Below are positions 35,757 to 47,941 of a stretch of DNA of 64,000 bases, one piece after another. Positions within the stretch are counted from its first letter, which is position 1. Each line of letters begins with the position of its first letter. The notes beneath the pieces are model-generated. The model did not search any database, was not told the origin of the DNA, and was given only the letters and a program-made list of their open reading frames with translations. Both the position numbers and the translations under genes were made by a program. Source of the stretch: Rhyacophila brunnea (lineage: Eukaryota; Arthropoda; Insecta; Trichoptera; Rhyacophilidae); NCBI GenBank assembly GCA_022495005.1, contig JAGYXB010001061.1, forward strand, positions 186,001 through 250,000. The letters run 5' to 3'.

Positions 35757-36130
35757 GGGGAACACGGGGCGGAACGGCATAGGTATGTACTTATGAGAAA
35801 CGAGGTGTAAAACTATCTATTATCTACATTATCTACCAATAAAATACAGATATTTTGTTCGATATACCTATATTGAACATTTTTAATCGAGCAAGGTGTA
35901 ACAGTGTACAAACAAAGGTTTGTTTTATGACCCTATTATAATTAAAATTCGACATTATGATATCTCACCTCAATATCAGAAAAAAGACGATAATTTTAGT
36001 TTAGTTATTTTCAGTCCTTGTTTATGGTAAGGCAGTTTTCATTTGACAACATTTTGATACATAGTTATTTTAAAATTTAGCAGGGAGTTCTGTCATGCCT
36101 CGTGGGACCGAAATGAACCGTGTTTCCCCC
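35757..36130. mobile_element. Possible short TIR element with GGGGAACACGG ends
   Basis: The left end GGGGAACACGGGGCGGAACG and the right end read inward (GGGGGAAACACGGTTC, then GGCATGAC) are imperfect inverted repeats over about 30 bp. No clear target duplication was found. It is 374 bp and non-coding. Confidence 0.4.
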
Positions 36131-37073
36131 ACACATAAAACTAACATTTTAAATATATCGGTACGAATTTAATCGATTTCTTTATAAACCATCGAATATA
36201 ATATTATTAAATGCTATTTTATATTGTCTGTATTTATAAAGAATTTGACATTTTTAAAGAAAAACTCATCGTCATCATTATAATATTTACAAGGTAGAGC
36301 AAAACGAATACAATATACTTACATTGTCAGTAGGTACCGATTAACATATCACATACATACACACCTACCTATATCATTTATTATAAGTTTATGACTAAAA
36401 ACTGGTTATTTGTCGATTACTTTACTTATTGTCTACTTACTATCAGGTTTTCGCATTTGTCAGAGCTGATAATAGTATGCAATTCTTATCAATGAATGAA
36501 TAATGCCGTTCTATATTAAGGAATTAAATTAAACATGTGATATCAGCCGACTGCTAGACTCAAAAATAACACATAATATCAGTAAAAAATAAGGCTTATC
36601 ATCAGGTTATCATAAAATATTACGAAAATATTATTGTAGTGAGAGTCAGCCTAAAAAAATATTATGGAATAATTTTGTTACATATTTGCTTGATGGAAAT
36701 AGCCCACAAGGCAGTTACATGTTTTTAAAAATAGGAGGTAAAAAACTGTGTTTATCTCTGACATTAGCTAACCTTGAGGCAGGTCAAAACTCTTTGAATA
36801 GAATTTTGGTTGTTAATTTTTACCTCTTCTACCATACAGTGGGCTGGTGAATGCGAAACGTATTACGCCACTGTTGTGTCATTTGAAAATGACTAAAACA
36901 TCTTAATAGTATCTACATATCTACACATTTGCGACTAAACGCCCAACAATAAATTACAAAAATATACATAATAATAGATACTTAAAGCAAAGTAAACCAA
37001 TGTTGATAATTGCACATTATTAAACAGAGTCATCGTCAATTATTTAAGCAAAACCTGATAAACCTTACCATCT
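36131..37073. other. Anonymous AT-rich region
   Basis: No gene recognised. Confidence 0.4.
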
Positions 37074-37081
37074 ATCTGAAC

Positions 37082-37624
37082 CAGTGACGTCCCGTGGGGA
37101 TAGGCAGATTGAGTGTCTTACCCAAAGGGCGGCAAATCAAGTAGAATCATCAGGTATATATAGAAATAGCTACCTAAACTTGCTAATAACGGAAATATCT
37201 TTCCATTAAAAAATTCAGCTCACTGGTTGGAAACGTTTTAACAGGACCTTAATTTTTTTGTCGGGTTCGCGATGTCTAGTTTACTTCCGTTGTCCTTGGA
37301 CGTCACGTTCTTTGTGAACAGCAATGACATGCACGTGTTTAAAATGGTATCCAAATATGTCATTCGAGAGTTTTGGAAGTTGTCAGGTGTATTTTTAAAT
37401 GTACCTAGATACATATCTGAAACCGTAGACTCGCAATATTGTCTATTGAAGCAGATATGGCATTTAAATTAGGTTTAGTGGTATATTTCGTGTTGGTAAT
37501 GTATCCATACAACACATTTCTTAGATATTGGAGTCATGAAAGGATGATAAAAAGTACTGTATTAAAAAAAGTGGCGGCATTTTGGCATTGCCTGGGGGCG
37601 GCATTTTGTCTAGGGACGTCACTG
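37082..37624. mobile_element. Non-autonomous hAT element
   Basis: The ends CAGTGACGTCCC and GGGACGTCACTG are perfect inverted repeats. Flanks are ATCTGAAC (37074-37081) and ATCTAAAC (37625-37632), 7 of 8 identical. Subterminal GGGCGGCA(A/T) words occur on both sides. Open frames at 37272-37472 and 37439-37630 lie in the element; the latter runs across its right end and is fortuitous. The former (66 codons) has no hAT signature. The left terminus at 56 belongs to the same family. Confidence 0.85.
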
Positions 37625-37632
37625 ATCTAAAC

Positions 37633-39798
37633 GGTGCTTTAATTATAAAATATCAGTCAGTGGTACAGTATTACTGTGGTACGCACCACTTGTAGACTAA
37701 GGACCACTTTATCAAGATAAAATATCTAAAATACCGCCCAAGGATGTTAGATTGTAATAACTGTATAACTAACTCTCTCTCAAAAATACTACATTTCACA
37801 AGTTTTTCTAAAAATTTTAACGTGATAGTTTTGGCTGATTCTATTTGCCACGACGCCCGGTCTGAATAGCTCGACAGGTTAGGACGCGGACGACTTCTCG
37901 CAGTTGTATTGAAACACAGACCTGAAACTTGTTGGTAGGTACAATGAATACACAGCAAACTGCAAAACAACACACATGTACATAATTTTTGTTTTGCCAA
38001 TCAGAATAATTTCTGAATGGTAACAACTTTATACAACGTTAACAATACTTTTCATTTTTTAAACCCTTCAGAGCATCCCATGCAAATCACTGTTCTAATA
38101 CGTCCAAGCCCGTCCAGCGAAATAATAATAAAACCTACTAAGTACATATGTGCCAATTAGTCAAATGGGTAGGTACCATACTTAAATGATAACTTAATTT
38201 AGAAATAATTTTCAATGACAGGATGTCACATCAATCAGATATAAAACGAAGTATATCCGAATCAGGGAACTCAGAAAGAATTAATAGTTCTGTGATCCCA
38301 ATGAATAGTATTTGCAATTCAAATGACGCCGATTACTAATTACTATTTAAATATAAATCCAAAGACAAGGCCATAACTAACACCATAATTGTAAGCCCAA
38401 TCAGAATTATAGTTCTCACGATACGAATTAATATATAAAACAAAAAAATAGATCAAAAAATCTATTGAAGGTTGCTGCAATAAAAAACAGCAATAAAATT
38501 TCGTACATAAGGCATTGTTTTAATTACATAATAGAATACGCACACAACAGGGCAGTTGGTCGGTTTTGTTGGCTATATTGTACGGGCACTATCATGCACG
38601 GATCTTGCCTACAATGAAAAATTAATAGATATGTATTCAAATTAGAAACATTAATTTTGTTTGCAGCGGCAAGTGCGCCCACGTGAAACGAATTAAATCA
38701 TCGTCCGCTAATTTCAGCACTGCGCAATTCTAAAACATAGGTTCATAATAATATATTCTGAAACAAGATTACATACATATTTTTATTTTAGAATAAGCTG
38801 AGTATAAAATATTATCGACCACTGAAGTAAGTCCTCCAAAGAAAATATATTATTGATATCAGTATTATAAATTCTCACATTACTTACTAAGTCCGATGTT
38901 ATCCAGCATATTTTCAGATATTGAGATTGGATAAATCATTAACTATACCTAAAAAATACAAGACCCCTCGTTCTGGTCAACAATTACAAATTTCATTAAT
39001 CGTAAACAGATAGATGAATATGCATATTATACCTATTCATATTGCAAATTTGCATTCACGTCTTCACAGCATTGTTGTCATATTTCACTATCCAAACGTA
39101 CTCGCTTTAATGACACATGCACGCATTGATATACATATCTACAGGTCACTACACTCTACCTACCTACATGCTACACCTCCATACAATATCGAAGAGAAAG
39201 TAGGTGCTTTTTCCAGAAAAGGTTACATACGTCTGACAAAAATTTGTAAAAATCACCCTTATCGCAATGTAGGTAAAGTACAATTTATTATTCTCTTAAA
39301 AATATCCGATTCAATTTAATTATTTTATCTTGTATTAAATTAATTTTAATTTAATTAAAAATTGACGTTAAGATACAAATAATTAACGCAGTTTGGAAAT
39401 TGACTATTATTACATACAATGCAAATAGGGTATTTTTCCGTCAATTTTTTATTTCATTCCAAGATTTTTTATGTAATGATTTGGATACGCTGTATGTGGT
39501 AGGTATAAATATAAAAAGTAAATCTACCTACACTGCAATAAGAGTAGGTACATATTGCAAATAAATTCCCTTACTATCTTTGACATATTCTGCTAATGCG
39601 ACTACGTGCTATATGACGGTGATAAAACAGACGTATCTATCGGATGGGTTCTATACTAATAATGTTAGTACTTTAGACATAGTAAATAGGTAACTATACC
39701 TACATACGATTGGCTAGATGTACTATCTATAGTCTATGATTGGCTATGCTTTTTTTCGATGATTTGATTGTATGACAGTACTCATAATACGAGGGTCA
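37633..39798. other. Anonymous AT-rich region
   Basis: No gene recognised. A 109-codon minus frame at 37671-38000 has no identifiable domain. Confidence 0.35.
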
Positions 39799-40133
39799 CC
39801 CCCGTTTCAGACGGGACACAAGTGTCGCGCTCGTATTATAGAGGCCTTTGTATTCGAATAAAGGGGCCTTTGTATTATGTTTATGAACGCCCAGAGCTAA
39901 TGAGTCAACGTATATTTTCGCGATATAAATTAGAACATAAAACTGGGTGCGGTCATAAAAACATGTGTATCGGCGGCTTGAAAATGTAGCGGCCGACGGA
40001 AAAGTGTACCGGACACGCTTTGACTCGTTAGCTCGGGACGTTCATAAACATAATACAAAGGCACATTCATTCGAATACAAAGGCCTCCTTATTATATACG
40101 AGCGCGACACCGGCGTCCCGTCTGAAACAGGCC
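39799..40133. mobile_element. Long-TIR MITE, GGCCCGTTTCAGA family, copy 2
   Basis: Same family as 22748-23063 but with the interior in the opposite orientation. Ends are CCCGTTTCAGACGGGACAC and GTCCCGTCTGAAACAGGCC. Blocks TTTGTATTCGAATAAAGGGG and GTATTATGTTTATGAACG are present with inverted partners. Flanks are TCA on the left and TTA on the right, compatible with a TWA duplication with one substitution. Short open frames are chance. Confidence 0.7.
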
Positions 40134-40136
40134 TTA

Positions 40137-40892
40137 GTATCTACTGATCTACTCTGACAAGGTTTATTGAGGAATTATACTTATATTAATTACCTACTTA
40201 GATAAAAGAAAAATGGTTGAGGAAATGATTATCATTCTATCCCCAACAAAGCTTCGGTCACGAAAACTCATCAACAGCGTCGAGTATGACACGTCGGATT
40301 AAGGCTTTACAGTGCTCCTAGACCTAGAGACATATATTATATAAAAAGTAGTTTCTCGGATTCAGATAAGAGACCAATAAACCATGCCACTATGTCAACC
40401 AATTCATATCAAATTGAAAAAAGTATCCACTGAAGAGGAATGCGTGGTTCAATTTGGACATTAGATTAAATCCAATCGAACATACCTACCCATACAAAGC
40501 TGAATGGATATTTTCAACACAGTCATAATTTACATACGTACATTGAAATATTATAATTGTTATCAAGATGGTAAAAATCTACGATTATTCATCATAATTT
40601 CTTTACCAAACATTTGAAAGCGTGGGTCCTGCCTGTTCACAATTCTCTGATAACTCAAAAGGGGTGTGTCTTCTGTCGCGATAAATTTAAATTAATACGA
40701 AGGTCGAATGTTGTATAATAATATTACGAACGTATAAGCGCGTTTGGATAGATAGACATCTACGATTTTCGTGTTTACAAGGCGAAGGTTTCCTAACCTC
40801 CTCACGTTCCAGCGAATCATTGAATCAAATTTACTACAATTGGTTTTATAATGATATTACTCTTCTTCACAGTTTATGAAAGACGTACAAAA
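40137..40892. other. Anonymous AT-rich region
   Basis: No gene recognised. Confidence 0.4.
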
Positions 40893-40900
40893 CAATAGAC

Positions 40901-41608
40901 CAGGGGGGGGGGCAAACTGCGGCCCGCCGGGTATTTTTTTGCGGCCCGCCATGATTAATTGTACTTCTGATTACGAATAACTTTTTTTTATATATTTTTT
41001 GAAAAATATTGACAATAGATTAAAATTTGAAGAATTTCTTGTTTCGTAAATGTATTATCTCAGTACGTCTTCCTTGCGTCTCGTCTCACACTATGTAACC
41101 ACTATTTTCTACGTTGAACATCGATTTCAATAGATATTGATAGTGTGCCGACAGAGCTACAACTTGAGATTATTGATCTGCAGTGTGACACTGATTTAAG
41201 AGAATTGCATCGTCGTGAAGAAATCTCCAAATTTTACAATGCCCTTAATTCAGACAATTTCGACCAACTTAAAGATTATGAAAGAAAAATGTTCGTTATT
41301 TTTGGATCAACCTATATATGTGAACAAACATTTTCAATCATGAACCTCAATAAAAATTCTTTACGATCAAATATTTCCGATGCCCATTTAGAAGCAGCTT
41401 TGAGAATATCAACTACAAAATTAACACCTGAATTTAAAAAAATGTTAAAAAAGGTACATCAGTTTCATTCTTCTCATTAATTTTTTGTAATGTTTATTTT
41501 TCGTGATAATAAATAGTGTATATCTAAAAATGGTATTTTACTTGCGGCCCGCGGCTCATTTTTAATTCTTGAATTTGGCCCTCCATCCAAAAAGTTTGCC
41601 TCCCCCTG
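40901..41608 (+). mobile_element. Internally deleted hAT transposon with transposase remnant
   Basis: Ends are CAGGGGGGGGGGGCAAACTG and, read inward from the right, CAGGGGGAGGCAAACT. Subterminal GCGGCCCGC words occur on both sides. Flanks CAATAGAC (40893-40900) and CAACAGAC (41609-41616) agree at 7 of 8. The 708-bp copy retains only the 3' part of the transposase gene, so it cannot move on its own. Confidence 0.85.
41118..41480 (+). pseudogene. hAT transposase C-terminal fragment (dimerisation domain)
   Basis: The frame is open from 41118 to the stop at 41478-41480; ATG numbering starts at 41145 (111 aa). SVPTELQLEIIDLQCD and, at residues 53-64, FGSTYICEQTFS followed by LRSNISDAHLEAALRIS are diagnostic of the hAT C-terminal dimerisation domain. 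The best match by pattern is the Charlie-like group that also gave rise to GTF2IRD2/SCAND3/EPM2AIP1-type proteins. The BED zinc finger and catalytic residues upstream are missing, because the element is internally deleted. The normal role of this segment is oligomerisation of the transposase. Nothing suggests domestication. Confidence 0.8.
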
Positions 41609-41616
41609 CAACAGAC

Positions 41617-44315
41617 CATGTGGGCAGAAAAACTAGACATTTGCTTTCACTTCCACTTTTTTCGTTAAATGGTTACAAATTACTGTGGAAACTTTTAACC
41701 CTTACCAGGGAGAGTAACTTGATTTTAATTGTGGAAAATTAGTAAGTATTAATAAATTATTTAAAAAAACTTTAAAAAAAAAACTGTGCGATGGAAGTTT
41801 TGATCTGTAAAAAATAAATCATTCTTAATCCAAGTGCGATTATTGGACGAAATAGTAACATATTATTATTTAAGTAATATCAATATTCATCAGTGTGTAT
41901 GACTTTGTTAATAGCTCTCTCCTCGTGAATTTCTGACAATATACTAAGCATAGATGTCGTCGCGAAACGTGAAAGCTACGCTTGGCTATTAATGACGGTC
42001 ACGACCGCGTCGTCCTTGAATTGCCAGATGAACGAGTTATCTGCAATAACATCTGCACCGAAAATATTTCTAAAACCACCACACACACACTAATAATTAT
42101 TGTGGAATATTTTGTAATCAAACAGTCTCCATTCACTGTTGGGTGTAGGCTTCCACGTTCTCTAATATTAACGCAATGCTATGGAAACATGCGGTTATTA
42201 CTAACAGATATCTCCAATTGGTTTTAGTTACTCGTAAGACACTTAACGGGCAACCAATGGATAAGTTCAGCTGAAAGGGAGCAGAAGATGAATCGAGTTA
42301 GTTGAGATAATTAGGTACTATTCAACGATTCTGTCTTTTCCTATAGCTACGATCGCACTCACGATGTCCCGGTTGTTAGAATGGGTTCTATCTCGCAGCT
42401 CGGCATAAAAATGCATGTTGTCTGATCAAGTCCAGTGACACGTTGGGTCAGGACTAGGTATTAATTATTGTGAGTATACAGCTCACCGCTGAAAGAGACG
42501 GACAAAATTTCGCAACATTTAACGTATCTTCGAAAACGTATTGTGACATCGAGATGGCGCTGTGTCTATATTTGACGGGCGGCTTTCAAATAATCATCCA
42601 GTTTTACTCAATTAAAATTGACAAAATATAATTAAACCGAAAATATTCAAATCTACCTGCTTCGGCAGAAATTATAGAAACATAATTAAAATTGACAATG
42701 CTAATAATAACAACGATATCAAGAGACGTTATGCATGTATATATAGGTGTCCATCATTATGTTTCTGTATTGTATTCTACATTTCTGTATAAGAAAATAA
42801 CTTCTACCTGGTGGTAAGTCCATATTATGCATATTACTTACGGTCACCCCACGGCATCAATATTTTCATCAATCCGTCAATATAATATTGGCAGATTGAT
42901 GAATATAAAATATAATATCAAAGGAATGGTATAGCTACATAGATAGATTTCAATGATTTCATACAAATTGATTATAACGTCTTTATGGTGCATATACGGT
43001 GCGCTGCGTTCGTGTGAAGCCTCTAGTAGGTAGGTACTTATAGTATTGTTAATAGGAGTGCAAGTAGAGACTTACATTTTGTGTCTGTATGACATAATAT
43101 GCTTGATTTATCTACATTATAATTTATATACCAACGTATCTCTTGTTACAATATATTCAATTGCTGGCTACCTAAAATGTACATATCGTAGTATGTAGGT
43201 ACATACATATCACAATCAGTATGTAAAATTTATGATTAAGTATAACCATTAATAATACTCGTAAAAAACTAATCTAGTGCAAAAAAAACCATTGAAAGAA
43301 TTTTAGAAGGCCATCAGTCATCGCGAAGACTATTAATTTAAATGTATCAAAGCCCACAGAAAATCTTTAGACATATGACGGGCTATAAAAACGTGGGATC
43401 AAGAGGAAATCTCGGCGGTCGGGGATCCAGAATGTGCTATACGTAAATATTACGTGCCCCGTCGCATTTGCGGGCCTCAATTAAGTGCCACTGAAAAAAA
43501 GATGTCTTTTTTTCCAGCTATCCCGTCCGGCTTTTATTATTTATTTACGCGGGCAAACTGCGCCATCGCGAAATCACAACGGACAGTGCTAAAACAGCGT
43601 CATATTAAATTTTATAATAATTATTATTCACCCACGCCAAGCCATTTAGGCTGCGTGGTGGGCAATTTTGAAGCCACGAGGAAGCGTGGGGAGTACTCAT
43701 TTAGCAGAGTAGTACGTACCCGGCTATACAGGGAACACACAAATAATGGATTAGGTACCTTCTTGGTGAGGTTGTAACAAGGTTTAAATATCGAATGTGG
43801 AAAAATATGGGATTACGTCCGGGGTACACTAAATTAACGGGAACTGGCTTACTCTAACGGGTAGGGTATAACATGGTACGGATCTCGAGAGTGGAAAAAT
43901 ATGGGATATATTTAAACACGTGTTAAAGAATATGTTATTTTTAATAATTACGTCTGTATCATATGATTTAAATTTTGTCACTGAAACGAAGCACGCATTC
44001 AATGTTTGAGGGCAGTTGGCGCCGTTTTGTACCTTTTGGATATTATAGCCTAGATGCCCTAAATTAATAAAACGAACCTTGGTCAATTGCGATTCTGTTG
44101 GCTTTCAGATGTATATCTTATTAATCTGTTCTGTGGTTACGTCTGCATTAGACTATGTGCATTCACATGAGTGAAAATATTGCTCGTTGCATCAGTAGGT
44201 ACCATACAGTGTGATTCTGGCATTTATCATTTCCGTAATTTATCAAAAATGTCGCAGAACCTCGAACCTCCTACAGTTTTTTTTTACTATAATGCATTTT
44301 AATCTGTGCTAATGT
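41617..44315. other. Anonymous region
   Basis: No gene recognised. A 107-codon frame (43454-43777) lies in a moderately GC-rich patch with the hairpin-like AAAAAAAGATGTCTTTTTTT at 43494-43513, but has no motif. Confidence 0.35.
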
Positions 44316-44323
44316 GTAGGTAC

Positions 44324-45209
44324 CAGTGGCGAAGACTCCATACTAGGCGATTATTTAAAGCCTACCTTCTTAAGAAAAATAGTTTTATTTTCATATTAAC
44401 TATTTATATAATCACAAATAATAATATATTCAATATGCCCCAAAGACATTTATCGTTTAATTGTCATAATTTTACGATCTTTTCCCATATTTCAATAAGC
44501 ACCATCTATGGCATCTCTTGAAAGTTTAAAAAAATGAAACACGCCGCGTTTCACTTCACATATTGTATAGGATTATTTTTGCGTTAATCGACGGGTTTTT
44601 CAATATGAAGTTTTTTCTCATAATTTCAAAATGTCTGGCGTCCCGCATACAAATGTGCAAGCTGTTTCGTTAGCGCTTGCGTCGCGAGAGCGCATTTATT
44701 CAAAATAATTAATAAAAAGATAATTTAAAAAAATAATTTCTATGCCATTAAATCACATAAATATGTATTGATAAAAATAAAAAATAATTTATCTCGTGAT
44801 TTTTATTTATTCATTAGTTCACTCGTTAGACAATTTAGATATCTGATATTGTACCTACCTAAGTCTGTGTTTTAAATATAGAAGTATTTTAAAATGTCTA
44901 GTTTTACGGGTCAAATTATAAATTGTTATGGAACATAATACATATACAACAACGGATATTTTCATACATGATAGGTAATATATTTTGAGCGTATGTTACG
45001 TTTATAAATGTTTAGGAAAATACATAAGTAATTCAAGCTAATTGCTTAGTTTTATGAACTAATTATAACAAACCAATTAAGCTTTTGAAATTTCTACGTT
45101 TTAGCGTACCTATTCATATTGGGTTATCTTCTTATTTCCCGCAAATATATCTGACATGCATGGTTACTACCACAGCCTACCTCTTTCAAAAAGTCACCCT
45201 TCGCCACTG
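44324..45209. mobile_element. hAT MITE, CAGTGGCGAAG family, copy 1
   Basis: Ends are CAGTGGCGAAGACTCCAT and TCACCCTTCGCCACTG. A perfect 8-bp duplication GTAGGTAC lies at 44316-44323 and 45210-45217. The element is 886 bp and aligns end to end, in reverse orientation, with 49796-50576: shared GGCGATTATTTAAAGCCTAC, GAAAGAGGTAGGCTGTGG and GAAATAAGAAGATAACCC. It is non-coding. Confidence 0.92.
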
Positions 45210-45217
45210 GTAGGTAC

Positions 45218-45657
45218 TGAATTTTGAAGTCTGTATGCACTAGAAATAGGTAAAAAAAGCCGTTGCCAGTTTAACGTATCTATAGTTTTACACATACATA
45301 TTGAGACAAGTTAAAAGAAATACACGTTTAGCACTAAAAATAAATAAATAAGGATGTAACTACTAAGAAAAATCTGATTATCTCACAATAAATAATTCTA
45401 ACCATTAAACGGTTGAAGATAATACTATCACGAGGCCTTGTTCTACTAAGAGGTGTAAAAAACCCTGGCAAATTTCATTGCACTTAACGATCTGTAAACA
45501 AATAGATAGGTACATGAAAATAAGTGGAAAAGCATTCAAATGTATATGAATTTGTAATTAACATGAACACGTAGTATACGTCATGTTAATAACATGGCAA
45601 GACCCTACTAATCTCACAAAGATTTACATATATTTAAAGTGTGCATAATCAATGAAA
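45218..45657. other. Anonymous AT-rich region
   Basis: No gene recognised between the hAT MITE and the mariner element. Confidence 0.4.
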
Positions 45658-45659
45658 TA

Positions 45660-46949
45660 CGAGGGTGGGTCAATAAGTCCTTAGAAAAGCCAACAGGTGG
45701 CGCGACTAGTACTGTAAGCGGTTTGTTTTCATGCAGCGGCACTACCGATTCAGTATGCTGCGAAGTTTCAATCAGATTGGTCGGGTTGTTGTGTGTTTCT
45801 CGTACATTTAAAAAAAAAATTTGCTTGTTTACAAAAATGGAGAAAATTGAGTTTAGAGCTGTTATTAAACATTTTAATATAAAAGGGTTAACAGCAAAGG
45901 AAATAAAAATGAGTTGGATTTAGTTCACGGCATATCTGCTCCTTCACTTGCAACTATTTATAACTGGTTAAATGAATTTAAACGTGGCCGTACATCAACA
46001 AAGGATGAACCACGCTCAGGACGTCCTGTAGAGGTGACTACACCAGAAATGATCAGTAAAATCCACGATATGGTGTTAAGTGACCGAAGATTAAAGTTGA
46101 GTGAGATAATTGAGGTTACAGGGATCTCAAAAGGTAGCGTCATCTCTATTTTACATGACAAATTGGGCATGAAAAAAGTTTCTGCAAGATGGGTGCCGCG
46201 TTTGCTCACAGTCGACAATAAACGCAATAGGGTGGTGGCCTCTAAAGCCCTGTTGTCGCTCATGCAACGCAATCCGGATGAATTTTTTCGTCGCTTTGTG
46301 ACTGTAGATGAAACATGGATACACCACTATACTCCCGAGACGAAAGAACAGTCAAAGCAGTGGATTGCGAAAGGCGAACCATGTCCAAAGAAGGCGAAAA
46401 CCGTAAAATCAGCTGGTAAGGTTATGGCTACTGTATTTTGGGATGCACGTGGAATTATTTTCGTTGACTATTTGGAAAAAGGAAAAACAATAACAGGGGA
46501 TTATTATGCATCTTTATTGGACCAGCTAAAAAACAAAATTGAAGAAAAACGGCCTCATTTAAACAGGAAAAAAATCCTCTTTCATCAGGACAATGCCCGT
46601 GTTCACACATGTTTACGATCAATGGCTAAAATTGAAGAATTGAAGTTCGAATTGGTCGACCACCCACCGTATTCGCCAGATTTAGCCCCCAGTGACTTTT
46701 TCCTTTTCCCAAACTTAAAAAAATGGCTAAGTGGACAACGTTTTTTTTCAAATGAAGAAGTCATCGATCGGACAAATGCTTATTTTGAGGACCTTCCGAA
46801 AACTTATTTTTCTGACGGTTTAAAAAAAATTGAGAAACGTCTAACCAAGTGTATTGAGCTCCAAGGAGATTATGCTGAGAAATAAAAAAAAATACAAAAA
46901 TAAAAACTGTTTTAATGCTTTTTTCTAAGGAATTATTGACCCACCCTCG
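45660..46949 (+). mobile_element. Mariner element (near-complete)
   Basis: A 1290-bp element flanked by TA at 45658-45659 and 46950-46951. Its terminal repeats are CGAGGGTGGGTCAATAA, then one differing base, then TCCTTAGAAAA, matching at 28 of about 29 positions. The length, ends and TA duplication are typical of complete mariners. It carries one transposase gene on the plus strand that is broken by a single frameshift. Confidence 0.97.
45837..46885 (+). pseudogene. Mariner transposase, one frameshift
   Basis: Translation starts at ATG 45837 (MEKIEFRAVIKHF) and changes frame near 45910, where one base appears lost; frame 1 stops at 45921-45923. The second frame runs from 45914 to the stop at 46883-46885. 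Together the gene would span about 349 codons, the normal mariner length. In second-frame numbering: helix-turn-helix region about 1-90, WVPRLL at 93-98, and catalytic Asp at 132 (VTVDETW), 226 (FHQDNAR) and 261 (YSPDLAPSD). The last two are separated by 34 residues, the DD34D signature. All catalytic residues are present, so decay is recent. The enzyme family cuts and pastes the element at TA. This copy should be inactive because only 28 residues precede the shifted-frame stop. Confidence 0.95.
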
Positions 46950-46951
46950 TA

Positions 46952-47342
46952 ATTTGTGCAAACACGGTAACCTGCTGTATTATATAATAAAAAGAATCAA
47001 AATAATAAATGGTGACATGTAATGATGATTCATGCCTTTCACATGCAGTGATTCCAGTCAATATAACATAATATAAGATAGGATAAAGTATACGCTCAGA
47101 AAATCAGTCCTATGCGACATTTCTTTTACCACGGGAAAAACTCGGCTATAAATCGCAGTTCTCAGTTCCCAATGAATACGACAAATATTCATCAGAATCA
47201 CCACCGCCTTTAGCTACAAAGAATTTTTCAGGGTTTTTGCAAGGTGGTTTCACAGGCCTTGGCCGAATTCAAATTAGCAGCGGTTAGAAGAATAGTTTTC
47301 AATAAGGCATATTTCTCAGCCGACACAATTTTCATTTGACTA
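46952..47342. other. Anonymous AT-rich region
   Basis: No gene recognised between the mariner and the next hAT MITE. Confidence 0.4.
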
Positions 47343-47350
47343 GTATCAAG

Positions 47351-47933
47351 CAGTGGCGAAGGGTGGAGGTAGGCTGTTAAGATTCGCTATAAATAGTGCA
47401 CACTAAACTATGTTAGTCATATGTATTTGTTTTTATTGAACTAAGACTACAATTTACAGATGGTATTAGTTAGTTTTTAAAAATCAATTAAACCCTGCCT
47501 AAACGAAACCATAATAGATTTGGTCTAATTTGGGCAATACGACAAAATTGTGTACAATTTTCCATTCATAGTTATTTGTTTTCATTGGATTAAAACTACA
47601 TATTACACATATTTTTGGTTCATTTTTTTGATTCATTAAGCCCTGCGTAAACCAAACTATAATAAATAAAAAATATTATTCTATCTATAAAATACTCAAA
47701 GTTATGTATGATTTAATTGCATAATTTTAGATATTTTATAGATAGACATGTATTTTTTGACTAATATCTATTATGGCTTGGTTTCTCAGGGTTTAATTGA
47801 ATTTTAAAATCTAACCTACACTATCTGTAAATTGTAGTCTTATTTCAATGAAAACAAATATGTATGTCTGAAAAAGTTTAATGCGCACTATTTATGGCGG
47901 ATCTTAACAGCCTACCTCCACCCTTCGCCACTG
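47351..47933. mobile_element. Foldback hAT MITE, CAGTGGCGAAG family, copy 2
   Basis: Perfect 8-bp duplication GTATCAAG at 47343-47350 and 47934-47941. The ends CAGTGGCGAAGGGTGGAGGT continue as inverted repeats for about 180 bp on each side, so most of the 583-bp element is a palindrome. A module containing TTTGTTTT(C/T)ATTG, ACTACA and AAACC(A/C)(A/T)ACCATAATA occurs three times: left arm, centre (about 47568-47675) and inverted in the right arm. It is non-coding. The ends relate it to copies at 44324 and 49796, the interior does not. Confidence 0.9.
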
Positions 47934-47941
47934 GTATCAAG

